Positions 32,478-42,082 of a DNA stretch of 64,000 nt are shown piece after piece. This stretch comes from a virus. The position numbers and the translations under genes were made by a program. Positions within the stretch are counted from its first letter, which is position 1, and every line of letters begins with the position of its first letter. Below the pieces are notes generated by a model, which did not search any database, was not told the DNA's origin, and saw nothing but the letters and a program-made list of their open reading frames with translations. The stretch is from IMG/VR virus record IMGVR_UViG_3300036863_000086, positions 1 through 64,000 of that record, one strand, 5' to 3'.

Positions 32478-34588
32478 CAGGTATCCGCGACACCTTCAGG
32501 GTCAGAATAAATTGCCACATAGTTGGTGGTCGGCGCGTCGGCCGCGTCGAGGATCTGTGTATCGGTGCTGGCCTGCGGGACAGCCACATCGGTCGGGATG
32601 CCGGAAAGCTCGTAATGCAATGTCGCAGACTTCCCCTCGACCGTGGTGGTGGCCAGGCTGCGGGTCCCGAGCGTGTTGGGGTTGACGGCGGCAGTCACGG
32701 TCACGTCCCCAACGGTGCCCAACATCGGCTGTGTGGTGGCCTTGCGGACCGCGTATTCCAGGTACACCGCGTGGACGCCCATGTCGGGGGCCGCGTCGGT
32801 GGAGAAACCGACCCGGATCGCAGCGGCGCCCAGCTTGGCGACTGTCCACCCATTGGCGGATGGCCAGGTCGCGCACTGCCAGCGCGGCTCAGTGGAGGAG
32901 ACCGCTGTCGGGCTGGCCGCATCGTAGGAAACACTGGTGTCGACCAGGACCGTTTCAGCGGTCCCGTCAAAGCCACGAATTCCCAATGTGCCGGTGCCCG
33001 CCCCGGTGCCACCCCAGGCGGGCACCAACATCCGCACTCCGGTCACCACCTCGCCGGCGGCCACCGTCGGAGCGGCCATGGGGAACTCCATGTAATCGGA
33101 ACTGGCGGTGGCGGTTTGGACCACCCCATCGGCGCTGGCGGAGATGGTCGGGGGGACCTCATCCAACGCGTTGCGCGCGTTGGTGGCATTCCACGCGCCC
33201 AAGGTTCCGTTAGCAGTAAATACGCTGAAGTTACTGCTGGTGCCAAACACGGTGGGAGTGCCAGCCAAATCCACCGTGAGCAGCCGGATCTCATGGGGGC
33301 CGAGCGGGTAGGCGGAATAGTTTTGGGACAGCACCGCATCATCATAATCAGCCGTCATCGTTTGCGAGCCCGAGGCGCCAAGTTCCAGCATGACCATGGA
33401 AGTCGCAGACTGCCCTGTCAGGTCCGCGCCGGTCTGGTCGGTATAAGTGCCAGCGGCAGTTTCAAGCCGCCAGTCAACATGCCACGTCGAGGTAGTTGTC
33501 TTGGCGCGCAGGTCAACCCACACCCAGGTATTCGTAGCGGTAGTGCCAGGCTGCCAGGAAACGGTGCCAGTAGTGCCGCAGCGTGCTCCAAATTTGGCAT
33601 TGGTCGCGTCATACAGCAGCTCGGTAAGATGAGTGCCGGTGTTAGCAGTCAACGATGCGACCACGACCGTGCCGGTGGCGGAAACAATTCGGACGTTGAA
33701 TCCAGCCGCTGCGGCCTTGGTGTTCATGTTTCCCGTTCGGACATACCCAGCGGCGGCAGACTGCACCACTTGCAGCCCATAGACGGAGGTACGGGCAGAA
33801 CCAGCCTGAATAAAATAGCTGGTCCCCCAAGTCCCGCCGGTGGTGGCAAACGGCGCGCCCAGCAGAGATGAGGAGCCGGTGTGGGAGTTAATCCCGCCGT
33901 GGGTGCCCTGCTCGAATCCAGCGAGGATATGGAGCGGCGCGACGATCACGGAGTCGGCAGCGGCGTAGGCGATCGTAATCGCGTCAACGCTGGCCGGGCT
34001 GCCAGAGGTAGCAAATACCGCCGTGGTGTTGAACTGGCCGGTCTGACCGGTGACGAACCGTCTGGCCACCGCGAGCGTCCTCGCCGTGTTCGGGTCGCTT
34101 ATGTCGGCGACCTCGGCGAAGTTGTCGGTCCAGCCGCTCCACGACTGCACATCGCCGGCTGTAACCGTCGCGCTGACCACACCAAACACGACCGTATCCA
34201 GCGCGGCGGTTAGTGGGGTTGTCGGCAAGGTGGCTGTGTTGCCGTTCGAGACCAGACCAGTGGAACCGGCCGAGGCGTCCACGGCGACGGCAGGTTCAAT
34301 GTTGGTCATCTCGCAGACATACCAGGAAAACAGCGTGGCAGTTGCAGTCGTGAACGTCCAAGACGACTCGCCGGCAGTGACCTCGGACTTGTGCGAGGCG
34401 ATCACCGTGCCAACGGCGCGGTCGGTGACGAACCCGGCCGGGCCGACGGCCTCAAGCCCACCAGTGATGATGACCACCACGGTATTGCCAGCGGTGGTCC
34501 CTAACGGCAGGGTCACGCTGACGCTGGTGCTGGTCGTGGTCGTGAACCCGGTGTTCTCCTGGATCACGTTCACGTCGCTCAACGGCAT
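32477..34588 (-). CDS. Large modular surface protein in GC-rich cassette
   Basis: 703 residues. Residues 1-215 repeat the domain plan of the two preceding proteins (SVTLPLGTTAGNTVVVIITGG). Residues 220-420 look like a LamG/concanavalin-type sugar-binding fold (FNVRIVSATGTVVVASLTA, VWVDLRAKTTTSTWHVDWRL). The rest is beta rich. A candidate host-recognition or fibre protein; the role is inferred. Confidence 0.5.
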   Translation of the reverse strand: MPLSDVNVIQENTGFTTTTSTSVSVTLPLGTTAGNTVVVIITGGLEAVGPAGFVTDRAVGTVIASHKSEVTAGESSWTFTTATATLFSWYVCEMTNIEPAVAVDASAGSTGLVSNGNTATLPTTPLTAALDTVVFGVVSATVTAGDVQSWSGWTDNFAEVADISDPNTARTLAVARRFVTGQTGQFNTTAVFATSGSPASVDAITIAYAAADSVIVAPLHILAGFEQGTHGGINSHTGSSSLLGAPFATTGGTWGTSYFIQAGSARTSVYGLQVVQSAAAGYVRTGNMNTKAAAAGFNVRIVSATGTVVVASLTANTGTHLTELLYDATNAKFGARCGTTGTVSWQPGTTATNTWVWVDLRAKTTTSTWHVDWRLETAAGTYTDQTGADLTGQSATSMVMLELGASGSQTMTADYDDAVLSQNYSAYPLGPHEIRLLTVDLAGTPTVFGTSSNFSVFTANGTLGAWNATNARNALDEVPPTISASADGVVQTATASSDYMEFPMAAPTVAAGEVVTGVRMLVPAWGGTGAGTGTLGIRGFDGTAETVLVDTSVSYDAASPTAVSSTEPRWQCATWPSANGWTVAKLGAAAIRVGFSTDAAPDMGVHAVYLEYAVRKATTQPMLGTVGDVTVTAAVNPNTLGTRSLATTTVEGKSATLHYELSGIPTDVAVPQASTDTQILDAADAPTTNYVAIYSDPEGVADT

Positions 34589-34606
34589 GACTGCTCCTTT
34601 TGGTTG

Positions 34607-35485
34607 CTAAAGCTTAAAAATCCTGTTCGTACCAGAGTCAAATGCAATGACGATGTTGCCGCCGTTTGGCGTCACTGGAAGCCCAGAGCCAGCAAGTACA
34701 ATAAGTCCTTGATTACCGGCAGCAATTGCGCCAGGCAGTGCTGTGCAGGTAAGGTTGCGGTTTCCTGCTGTTCCAGCAACTGTTGATGCCGTAACGCCAT
34801 TCGAGAAAACAACTGTCTGTGACGACACAGTTGCCGGAAGTGGCTTGTCCACCCAAATGGTTGTTGCTGAAGATGCCGCATCGGCAGCAACAACACCAAG
34901 GAATTTTCCAGTAATCAATGCGACCAATTCCGAAGTTGATGCAACAGCGGTGTCACGAATAATCACGACAGCTTCCACAGAGGAGCCAGAAACAGCCGTA
35001 AACGTCACGTCGTCAGCATCCGCGACACCGGCTGCCTTCGTCTTGTTGGCAAGTGCTGGTGATAGCGCACCGACAATGCCACCATCAAGGTCATCCCAAA
35101 AGTCACCAACCGTGCCAGCAGTCTGCCCAAGATCGACGCAATAGCCAGTTGCACCGCCAACACCACTGCCAACGGAGTTCGTACCGTCATAATATCGCGT
35201 TAGCGAAAACACCGAACCCGATGCAGCAGTAATCTTCCACAGGCCATTTGCTGCGACGTTCGTCGTATGGTCGCTAATATACACGGTATCGCCAGTTGCA
35301 AATCCGTGTGCCACTGCGGTTGTTACGACAATTGGCGTTGCGTTTGTGGAGCTGGAAATTTGGCGAACGCCAACATCGCTCGTGCCTGTCAAGTGAACAA
35401 GCGCAGCCTTAAAGGTCTGCGCATCCCAGTCCAAGTCCGCACCAAGGAATTTCTCCCTGGCCAGCTCAAATAGAGCATTTACCAT
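34607..35485 (-). CDS. Structural protein with inserted beta domain
   Basis: 292 residues. The N-terminus (LFELAREKFLGADLDWDAQ, FKAALVHLTGTSD) shares its design with the 13727 protein, but a domain of about 100 residues (ATPIVVTTAVAHGFATGDT) is inserted before the C-terminal part. Base composition returns to the lower G+C of the bulk genome here. Confidence 0.5.
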   Translation of the reverse strand: MVNALFELAREKFLGADLDWDAQTFKAALVHLTGTSDVGVRQISSSTNATPIVVTTAVAHGFATGDTVYISDHTTNVAANGLWKITAASGSVFSLTRYYDGTNSVGSGVGGATGYCVDLGQTAGTVGDFWDDLDGGIVGALSPALANKTKAAGVADADDVTFTAVSGSSVEAVVIIRDTAVASTSELVALITGKFLGVVAADAASSATTIWVDKPLPATVSSQTVVFSNGVTASTVAGTAGNRNLTCTALPGAIAAGNQGLIVLAGSGLPVTPNGGNIVIAFDSGTNRIFKL

Positions 35486-35494
35486 TGATCCCCC

Positions 35495-35686
35495 TTACTT
35501 TTCCTTCGGATTGGCCTCACGGCCACGCTGCGTAATCCAGCCAAACCGTGAGGATGTTTCTCCCTTGTTTTCCTGTTGCAGCGTCGAGGAGGCTCGTGTG
35601 CCACCGCGCTCAACTTGGTCACGCATGCGTTCTTCTCGCGCTGGGTTATCATCCTTATGACCAAACAAATTACCAAAAAATCCCAA
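35495..35686 (-). CDS. Small hydrophilic protein
   Basis: 63 residues, basic/polar, starting MGFFGNLFGHKDD, which could be an amphipathic membrane-binding helix. No family. Lies between structural and lysis genes. Confidence 0.45.
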   Translation of the reverse strand: MGFFGNLFGHKDDNPAREERMRDQVERGGTRASSTLQQENKGETSSRFGWITQRGREANPKEK

Positions 35687-35697
35687 GTTAGTCCCTC

Positions 35698-35865
35698 CTA
35701 TCCATGACGGTTATTCCTCCAGCTTGGAAGTCCAAGCACAAAGCTGACGGCCATGCCAAGCGCCCAGAATCCAAGTCCAAGCGCCAGCATGTTCACGTTG
35801 CCAAGATGCCCACCGAGCGACCACACAAAGAAGATAATCGCAGCGACCAGAATGAAAATGTTCAC
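35698..35865 (-). CDS. Small two-helix membrane protein
   Basis: 55 residues from GTG 35865 with AGGAGG at ideal spacing. Two hydrophobic segments (FILVAAIIFFVWSLGG and MLALGLGFWALGMAVSFVLG) are joined by a short polar turn, with a basic C-terminus. Could be a lysis accessory protein next to the endolysin. Confidence 0.6.
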   Translation of the reverse strand: MNIFILVAAIIFFVWSLGGHLGNVNMLALGLGFWALGMAVSFVLGLPSWRNNRHG

Positions 35866-36299
35866 GGACTCCCTCCTGCCTGGAGTTTCTTTAACACATC
35901 GAGAATCTCCTGCGTATCAACCTTTCCATTGCCATTACCGTCGATGATCTTTTTGAGAATGTCATTCGTCTGCGCCTGCTGCCGCTTATGACATTTGCCA
36001 TCAGGGCGAATACAGTCGTCGATCTCAAAAATCGCCGCTCTGGCACTAGTACCCTGTGAGAGAAACTCATTATTTCTGCTTACCTGCTTGAAGAGCAATG
36101 TGCCAATAACGAGCCCACTAATAACAAGTACCACAATAATGCCTGTCAGCGTCGCTGCCATGCGCCGCAAAAGTCGAACCTGTTGAGACGCAATATCAAA
36201 GCGCTTAGCAAGTTCAGCAACAACGCTCGTTAGATCAGCAGCCTCCTCTCGGAGGTCCTTAACATCTTTTTGAGCCTGGGGATCTACCGGCATCATTCC
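35862..36299 (-). CDS. Membrane protein with coiled coil
   Basis: About 145 residues; the exact start is uncertain (two ATGs at 36299 and 36296, upstream TTG 36320). A coiled coil (LREEAADLTSVVAELAKRF) precedes a strong membrane helix (LTGIIVVLVISGLVIGTLLF), then an exported or cytosolic C-terminus with a calcium-loop-like DGNGNGKVDTQE. Possible spanin-like or holin-regulator role in the lysis region. Confidence 0.5.
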   Translation of the reverse strand, partial: GMMPVDPQAQKDVKDLREEAADLTSVVAELAKRFDIASQQVRLLRRMAATLTGIIVVLVISGLVIGTLLFKQVSRNNEFLSQGTSARAAIFEIDDCIRPDGKCHKRQQAQTNDILKKIIDGNGNGKVDTQEILDVLKKLQAGGSP

Positions 36300-36483
36300 C
36301 CCGTTCAATATGCCGTTCAATCATTGGCAAAATCTCATCTGCCGCCTGCTCAAAGCGAGTCGCAACCTCTTCCAATCTCCCAATCATCTTACCGATTTTT
36401 ACAAAATCATTCTCAGTCTTTTTTTCAACCTTGTCTGTAATACTCTCACGCTCACTTCCCCTACCCAAAAACGTGAAGCGCAT
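36259..36483 (-). CDS. Small coiled-coil protein
   Basis: 74 residues from ATG 36483. The ribosome site is poor and the end overlaps the next gene by about 40 bases, so it is tentative. The sequence is a single amphipathic helix (VKIGKMIGRLEEVATRFEQA). Confidence 0.35.
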   Translation of the reverse strand: MRFTFLGRGSERESITDKVEKKTENDFVKIGKMIGRLEEVATRFEQAADEILPMIERHIERGNDAGRSPGSKRC

Positions 36484-36490
36484 AACAGCA

Positions 36491-36814
36491 TCACAGCTTC
36501 CTATCGATGAGCGGAGCAAGTTGTTCGAGAATTTGCGTGCTTCTGACAAGTGCGGGAATTGCCTTTTCCACAAGTCCTGCCTGCAAGGAAGATATCTGCC
36601 CATCCTTTTGCTCGATGATCTTATCTTTCATGGCTAAACGAACTTCGAGACTTGCAACTTCCTTCTCAGTACGCACTTTGCCAATGATGAACATGATTAG
36701 CCAAATACCTGCGACCCCAATGTTCGTAAGCCAGGTGATAGGGTCATTTAGTGGCTCTGTTGCAGCAATAACAATAATTGTTGCTGTTGCTGCAATTGGC
36801 AAGGTAAACGTCAA
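36491..36814 (-). CDS. Holin-like protein
   Basis: 107 residues from TTG 36814, two bases after the endolysin stop. Two hydrophobic helices (LPIAATATIIVIAAT and WLTNIGVAGIWLIMFIIG) followed by a long charged helix (KDKIIEQKDGQISSLQAGL). Gene order endolysin then this protein, and the topology, fit a holin. A longer start at 36853 would overlap the endolysin. Confidence 0.6.
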   Translation of the reverse strand: MTFTLPIAATATIIVIAATEPLNDPITWLTNIGVAGIWLIMFIIGKVRTEKEVASLEVRLAMKDKIIEQKDGQISSLQAGLVEKAIPALVRSTQILEQLAPLIDRKL

Positions 36815-36815
36815 A

Positions 36816-37904
36816 TTACTGTGCCTTAAAGACAAGTCCCTGCAAAACTGCAAGGAAATCTGTTTTTAGCTGTTCATGGTCGATGGTCACATCAATAGGT
36901 ACGCCCTGATTCTCTAGCGCAGTCACAACCGCCTGCGCGAGAATTGCCGGGTCAGTTGTCGATGCAGTCAAAGCTGCCAAAATCTTTGACTCATCGTCAG
37001 ACAACGTACTTGTTAGGCCATTAATCTTTGCCTCAATGCTCTGTAGTCGGCTAGCAAGGATCGAGAACGCTCGAACATTATTACTCTGGCCAAACTGAAT
37101 GATGTCCATAGCGCCGCTGATACGAAACAGCTCACTAACACCAGCTTTAACCTGAGCCTTGACATTATCCAAGTCAGTTGTATCGAGTGGCATATCTCCT
37201 CCTACAGGCCACTGACCGTAATCAGCTTTAACCGATCGATCGATATCACACTGTATACCGTCGATTGTCACGTGAAACTTGCCGCTCGCACCATCTGGGA
37301 ACTGCTGAATGTGTGTTGCTGAATGCCATTGTTTGTCTGACCAGGCATACGTCTGCCAAAACCACTTTGCTACTCCATCACCAACTGCCCAATCAACGAC
37401 ATAATACGAGCCGTACACACCAACTCGATCTACTCCCAAAACGCTAACAGCACCCTGAAGGAAACTACGAGCCAGCTTATAAGTATCGAAAGTATTAAAG
37501 TCCACAGAGTCAGCACTAAAGTAAATCGGCCGATCGTCTGGTAACCCGCAGAGCTTTGCCATTGTAAGCGAGTTCCTAGCCGCTTCCACACCGCGTGAAT
37601 ACCCACTCGTCATCGCCGTCGCACTAGTTTCCCAATTTGTAAACATCTGAATGCCAGCATCGATGTACGCTTGGACCTCCTTTGGCCGTAAGCACTTTGT
37701 TGGCCATGTTGATGGATCAGTTAATGTAACTGGACTTGTCCATCTATCAGCAATGTAATGACTACAAAATTTCACTCCCGCCGCTACTAAGGCAGATGCC
37801 GAAGGCGGCGGTCGTGATGACTGGTCAATCCCAAACATAAACATTGCTCCATCATAGTTGAGGACAGTGTCGTCGTATATTATAGGAGCATCGTAAACAG
37901 TCAT
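36816..37904 (-). CDS. Endolysin with DUF1906 (GH25-like) domain
   Basis: 362 residues from ATG 37904 (ATGA overlap with the peptidase gene). Residues 20-240 match the DUF1906/Rv2525c-like glycoside-hydrolase-like fold: FMFGIDQSSRPPPSAS, HYIADRW, RPIYFSADSVDF, GVYGSYYVVDW, IQCDIDRSV. The C-terminal 120 residues are helical and may bind the wall or multimerise. A presumed murein-cleaving lysin. Confidence 0.75.
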   Translation of the reverse strand: MTVYDAPIIYDDTVLNYDGAMFMFGIDQSSRPPPSASALVAAGVKFCSHYIADRWTSPVTLTDPSTWPTKCLRPKEVQAYIDAGIQMFTNWETSATAMTSGYSRGVEAARNSLTMAKLCGLPDDRPIYFSADSVDFNTFDTYKLARSFLQGAVSVLGVDRVGVYGSYYVVDWAVGDGVAKWFWQTYAWSDKQWHSATHIQQFPDGASGKFHVTIDGIQCDIDRSVKADYGQWPVGGDMPLDTTDLDNVKAQVKAGVSELFRISGAMDIIQFGQSNNVRAFSILASRLQSIEAKINGLTSTLSDDESKILAALTASTTDPAILAQAVVTALENQGVPIDVTIDHEQLKTDFLAVLQGLVFKAQ

Positions 37905-38677
37905 CGGACAATAAACTGTTTGAGGTCGACACCAGTTAACTGCTCGTATGTCCGCATGCGCATACGGAAGTAGCCACTCTCGCCCCAACCCGTTCCCCAT
38001 GAGTTCGCAAAAACAATCGTCGATGAGTAGAAGTTAACCTCATCGACTTCGATCGCAAGTGCCTCAACTTCATGGCCACCAGCAATGCCAGAAGATTGCC
38101 ATTTCGGATCGGCGTCAATGTAGCTGTTTCGCTCTAGGTAAAAGAATGCGTTATACCAAGGCATGCCAACAAGCACTGGGCCATCTTGCAGAAGCCTCGC
38201 AAAGCCATGTGGCGTTCTCGCCCAACGATAGCCAGTAATTGTTTTGCGCGTCTTTAGTACCTTGCAAACGGCAAGGCCAGAACTACCAGTATCATCGGGC
38301 GGATAGTAGCCAGCATACGGATCTCGATTTGTTGCGTCTGAATAGAGCCGCACCGCAAAATCCTCAGTCAGCTCGTCAAGGCCAAACTGCCCAAGTGTAT
38401 TTTCGGCAAGCAGCTTTGTCGCAAATGGCTCCGTTCCTAATGTGCCAGTGCCCGCGTTACCAGTGCATGAGCCAAGATTGCCTTGATCGAGAATCGAAAC
38501 TTTGCGCTCCCAATGAATCGACTTCAACGGCTGTCCGAACATCGCTTCAGTGTCGTTCTCAACCATGTACGCAAGTGAGCGTGCATCGAGCCAAAGATTT
38601 CGACCAAGCCGACGTGTTGTTGTCTCAATGCCTCGATCGAAAATCTGGTAGAGCATTCCCTGACTGAGCAGCGACAT
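37901..38677 (-). CDS. Papain-like (C1A) cysteine peptidase
   Basis: 258 residues with the full papain set: ILDQGNLGSCTGNA (oxyanion Gln and catalytic Cys), GGHEVEALAI (catalytic His) and FANSWGTGWGESGYFRM (catalytic Asn). No signal peptide. Directly upstream of the endolysin, so a lysis-associated peptidase is likely, though a maturation role cannot be excluded. Confidence 0.8.
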   Translation of the reverse strand: MSLLSQGMLYQIFDRGIETTTRRLGRNLWLDARSLAYMVENDTEAMFGQPLKSIHWERKVSILDQGNLGSCTGNAGTGTLGTEPFATKLLAENTLGQFGLDELTEDFAVRLYSDATNRDPYAGYYPPDDTGSSGLAVCKVLKTRKTITGYRWARTPHGFARLLQDGPVLVGMPWYNAFFYLERNSYIDADPKWQSSGIAGGHEVEALAIEVDEVNFYSSTIVFANSWGTGWGESGYFRMRMRTYEQLTGVDLKQFIVR

Positions 38678-38687
38678 TCGCTATCCT

Positions 38688-40208
38688 TTATGCGCTGTTG
38701 TTCGTTGGTCCACCAACCCGCTTTCCGCCAGGTCCAATCGGCGGGCTTGGTGACTGTCGTGGCAAGCCAGGTTGCGCACCACTTGATTTTGTCGTTGCTG
38801 GAACGTTCGGCATTTGACCAGGCGTTTGCTGTTGCTGCATCTTCTGCGCTTCACGCTTCGCTTCCTCGACCCTGTCGGTCTTCTCATCTTTCGTCGGCAA
38901 GTCCATTTCATCACGGACCCAATCTTCCAGCTTGTCATCAGGATGGAGGACATTCGCACCAATGAAGTTGCGGATCGCAAAGCTCATCGTGCGCCAGTCA
39001 GTTGTTTCGCCAACGCGACGAACCTTGAGCTGCGGGTAGCCGTTCGCGGTATACGTGAAGTTGAAATCCACAAGCTGTGGAACGGCGTACTTGTTGATCG
39101 TGTCACGAACCACATCAGCAATGTAACGACTGCTCTTCAAGAAAAGGTCAGCATCCGTTTCGACATTCCCAGCCCTTTTATCGAGGAACTGGCCAAGAAT
39201 GTTCGACATAATCATCAAGTTGTGATGCTGAATCGAGACAATTGCATCAACTGGTTGTCCTTCCAGCTTTGCAAACGCAATATCCCACATTGGAGGCAGC
39301 ACAACGTGGGCCTTTTCGTTTACACGCAAGTTGCGACCAATCTCATCAGCGAGCCGTCGGTCAGTTTCGCTGAAGTTTGGCGGCAACTTGATGATCGGGA
39401 TGCCAATCCCATGCCGTTCCTTCTGAATGGCATCAATCTTGTAAAGGTTATCCTTGAAATACCAGTGCTTGTAGGCTGAGCGCAGCGCAGAAATGCCAGT
39501 AATGACACCAGCTTCCTTGTCGTTCGTAAAGACAAGGAGCTTGTCGATTGGAATGAACACCGAGTTTGTCTGCGTGAAGCTGTAGTCATACATCGTGACG
39601 CCACGTGGTCCGCCGTTTTCGTCCCACCACCACTGCGTCACATCGAGCGGGTGGCGCGGCGCAAGTTTTTTCCACACCACACGCTGTTCGCCGTCGACCA
39701 CTCGGTTGTCAAAGACCTTTTCAAACATAAAGTAGCCAAAGTCGAGCATCAACAGCGCTTGCGTAAGTAGGTCCATCCAAGAAATCGACATGTACTCCGT
39801 CAAGCACTTCCAAACGAAGTTTGCGATTTTCTCGTCGCGTGCAGAGCTTGACGCTGGCTGCACAAACCAGCGACCAGCAAGCACCGGAGTTTTCAGTAGG
39901 CGAAGGCTTGAGCGAATCGCAGCATCGCTGCGGCGCATCTCGTCAAATCGCCGAAGACCAGCTTGTCCTCGCAGCGCTGGGTTATACTCATCCCGAAGAA
40001 AATGGCCATACATCGTCGAGCCAGTTGACCCAAGTTCATAACCAGGGTCGGGTGGCGGTTCTTTGAACATACGCTGCTGCACAATAATGTAGCCGTCATT
40101 CGAAACAGAGATCGGCTCATATTGCTCGAACAATGCTTCGAGCGTTGTCGTCTCCACAGGAGACTGTGGAGTGCTTGGGCGAAACTCTTGCAGCGGTGTG
40201 CCCATCAA
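38688..40208 (-). CDS. Portal protein (Mu gp29-like, DUF935)
   Basis: 506 residues after the terminase. RRSDAAIRSSLRLLKTPVLA, FGYFMFEKVF and LAPRHPLDVTQWWW are characteristic of DUF935 portal proteins; a Gln/Pro-rich disordered tail ends the protein. It overlaps the terminase stop by four bases (ATGA). Confidence 0.88.
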   Translation of the reverse strand: MMGTPLQEFRPSTPQSPVETTTLEALFEQYEPISVSNDGYIIVQQRMFKEPPPDPGYELGSTGSTMYGHFLRDEYNPALRGQAGLRRFDEMRRSDAAIRSSLRLLKTPVLAGRWFVQPASSSARDEKIANFVWKCLTEYMSISWMDLLTQALLMLDFGYFMFEKVFDNRVVDGEQRVVWKKLAPRHPLDVTQWWWDENGGPRGVTMYDYSFTQTNSVFIPIDKLLVFTNDKEAGVITGISALRSAYKHWYFKDNLYKIDAIQKERHGIGIPIIKLPPNFSETDRRLADEIGRNLRVNEKAHVVLPPMWDIAFAKLEGQPVDAIVSIQHHNLMIMSNILGQFLDKRAGNVETDADLFLKSSRYIADVVRDTINKYAVPQLVDFNFTYTANGYPQLKVRRVGETTDWRTMSFAIRNFIGANVLHPDDKLEDWVRDEMDLPTKDEKTDRVEEAKREAQKMQQQQTPGQMPNVPATTKSSGAQPGLPRQSPSPPIGPGGKRVGGPTNNSA

Positions 40209-41653
40209 AACACTGGCTCCTTACTGAAATCGAAAATCGTTCCACCAGTGCTGCCAGTAAATATATCTGGGTCTTCACTCTTCGTATGACTCGGCGAAAG
40301 CAAGCTGTGGTAGCTGTTCACCGAAATGACCTCGTCGAGGTGACGCCCGCAGCCCAGGTCATAAAGGTGAACAAGCGCGTACCGCAGCGCATCCAATCCG
40401 TGGTCATCGCGCTTAAACGGTTTATCGGCAGGATCAGCACCAGAGCTTGGCATCGCCATCGACCGATAATTCGAGAATTCCTTGATGAGGTTCTTGCAGG
40501 AATGATCGATGAGCAGCTTTGGCCGAAGAATTGGCCTGCCATACTCATCGTAGAGCCCAGTATCAACCTTCGTGAGGAAACTCTTCACGCGGTCAATGCC
40601 TTGGCGAAGGTTCTTCTTGGCCTCTGGCAGTCCATACGTACCGATGAACCGTTGAGAAAGAACGTCCACAGCCTCCGGGTCGGCTGCATCACCAAAACCG
40701 ACATCAAGGTGGTAGCCGCGTGGCTGTGGACGCGCCTGGAGCACACTAATATGATCGTCAATGCTCAAGCCGGCAGCAAAATACTCACGCCAAACTCTGA
40801 TTTCATCCTGCGGCGTGACCTGAAACTCAATTGCAGCGAACGGATTCGACCAGCCAAAGTCGAAGGCGATGTAGCTTGGCAGCATTGGATCGAATTCAAC
40901 TTGCGCAACATGAGTCTCTTCTTCAAACTCCTGGTAAATTTTTCCGACAAACGCCGTGAACTCTGCTGCGTACTCCTGAAGGAACCACTCAGTTGCCGTG
41001 GTGTTCTCAACATCGACAATTTCTGGGTCGTTGCGACCTTCTGGGAACACAGCCGTATTAGACCAAGAGGGAAATCGCCAGCTTTCCCAATCAGGAAACG
41101 TTGGGTCTTGGCCCTGCTGCCACAGGCCATGGAACCAGTTGCTCGTTCCTTCTGGCGTGCTCACAAAGTCAGCAGTACCGCGCTTGTCGGAAAGCGCTGG
41201 CCGCAGGTATTTCTGCCAGATGTCAGCGCGCTGCTTGGCAGCTTCCGACATAATGACCCAATCGAGACCTTCACCAACGAGGCTGTCGGGGTGGTCAGCG
41301 GAGCGAACCTCAACTCTCGCCTGCCATGGCAGCTCGATATACATATTGCCCTGCTTAACGGCATAGCCACTCTTAATGCGCTTATCTTGGCCGAATTTCT
41401 GCGAGATGATGAGATCATCCCACAGGACGCGAAACTCCTTCTCCCCAAGGTCGTAGGTTGGACCGACAATCCAACCTCTCGTCCGTGGCGCGAGAAGTGT
41501 CGCTTCCTTATCACGCGCAGCCATGAGGCTCTTACCAAATCGGCGTCCGCAGCATGCAACGCGAAATCGAGCCGTCGAGCTGTGGTAGAGTTGCTGCGCA
41601 GGGTGTGGCTGATAGCCAAGTTCGGCAAAGAGCCTATTCCTTGAAATTGCCAC
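40205..41653 (-). CDS. Terminase large subunit
   Basis: 482 residues. ATPase motifs: CCGRRFGKS (Walker A) and GLDWVIMSEAA (Walker B). Nuclease motifs: AFDFGWSNP and, near the end, DHGLDALRYAL. It pumps and cuts DNA into the procapsid. It is the first large gene of the packaging set; no small terminase subunit is obvious nearby. Confidence 0.93.
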   Translation of the reverse strand: MAISRNRLFAELGYQPHPAQQLYHSSTARFRVACCGRRFGKSLMAARDKEATLLAPRTRGWIVGPTYDLGEKEFRVLWDDLIISQKFGQDKRIKSGYAVKQGNMYIELPWQARVEVRSADHPDSLVGEGLDWVIMSEAAKQRADIWQKYLRPALSDKRGTADFVSTPEGTSNWFHGLWQQGQDPTFPDWESWRFPSWSNTAVFPEGRNDPEIVDVENTTATEWFLQEYAAEFTAFVGKIYQEFEEETHVAQVEFDPMLPSYIAFDFGWSNPFAAIEFQVTPQDEIRVWREYFAAGLSIDDHISVLQARPQPRGYHLDVGFGDAADPEAVDVLSQRFIGTYGLPEAKKNLRQGIDRVKSFLTKVDTGLYDEYGRPILRPKLLIDHSCKNLIKEFSNYRSMAMPSSGADPADKPFKRDDHGLDALRYALVHLYDLGCGRHLDEVISVNSYHSLLSPSHTKSEDPDIFTGSTGGTIFDFSKEPVF

Positions 41654-41663
41654 ACTGACCTAC

Positions 41664-42074
41664 TTACTTTGGGGTCCACACGTTCACATCGCTGGCATTG
41701 ACCTTTTTCGCAATAGTGGTGAACGTTGACGCTCGTCGAATTCGTAGGTTCACGCTCGTCGCTTGTAACGAAACAACGGTTCCAGAGTTGTGTGCGAACT
41801 TCATTGCTGGAACAGTGAGGGAGAAGGGGCCAGCACCACCTACTGCGGAGACGACGCGCATTTCTGAGTTGACGCCGTCGCTGACAATTATTGTCTGGTT
41901 AACTGCTGCCGTCGCAACAGTACTAAGAGTTGTCGCCCCAACAATCGAAGCGCTTGAGAGTGTTGTTGACCCTGCGCCGTTGAGTGCCGTGACAACCGCT
42001 GGCCTCGGCTTTTGGCCAGTAGTCGCCAAATACGTGACGACGCGATTGACCTTGACGGGAAAGGGCCTCGACAT
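41664..42074 (-). CDS. Hypothetical beta-rich structural protein
   Basis: 136 residues with strand-rich composition (TTLSSASIVGATTLS, QTIIVSDGVNSEMRVVSAV). It lies upstream of the terminase. It resembles virion surface domains in composition only. Confidence 0.45.
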   Translation of the reverse strand: MSRPFPVKVNRVVTYLATTGQKPRPAVVTALNGAGSTTLSSASIVGATTLSTVATAAVNQTIIVSDGVNSEMRVVSAVGGAGPFSLTVPAMKFAHNSGTVVSLQATSVNLRIRRASTFTTIAKKVNASDVNVWTPK

Positions 42075-42082
42075 CAGGGCTC

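Noticed and set aside
32615-33871. 418-codon plus-strand frame opposite the GC-rich surface protein
   Set aside because: A GC-rich antisense shadow; Gly/Arg/His-rich with no start signal.
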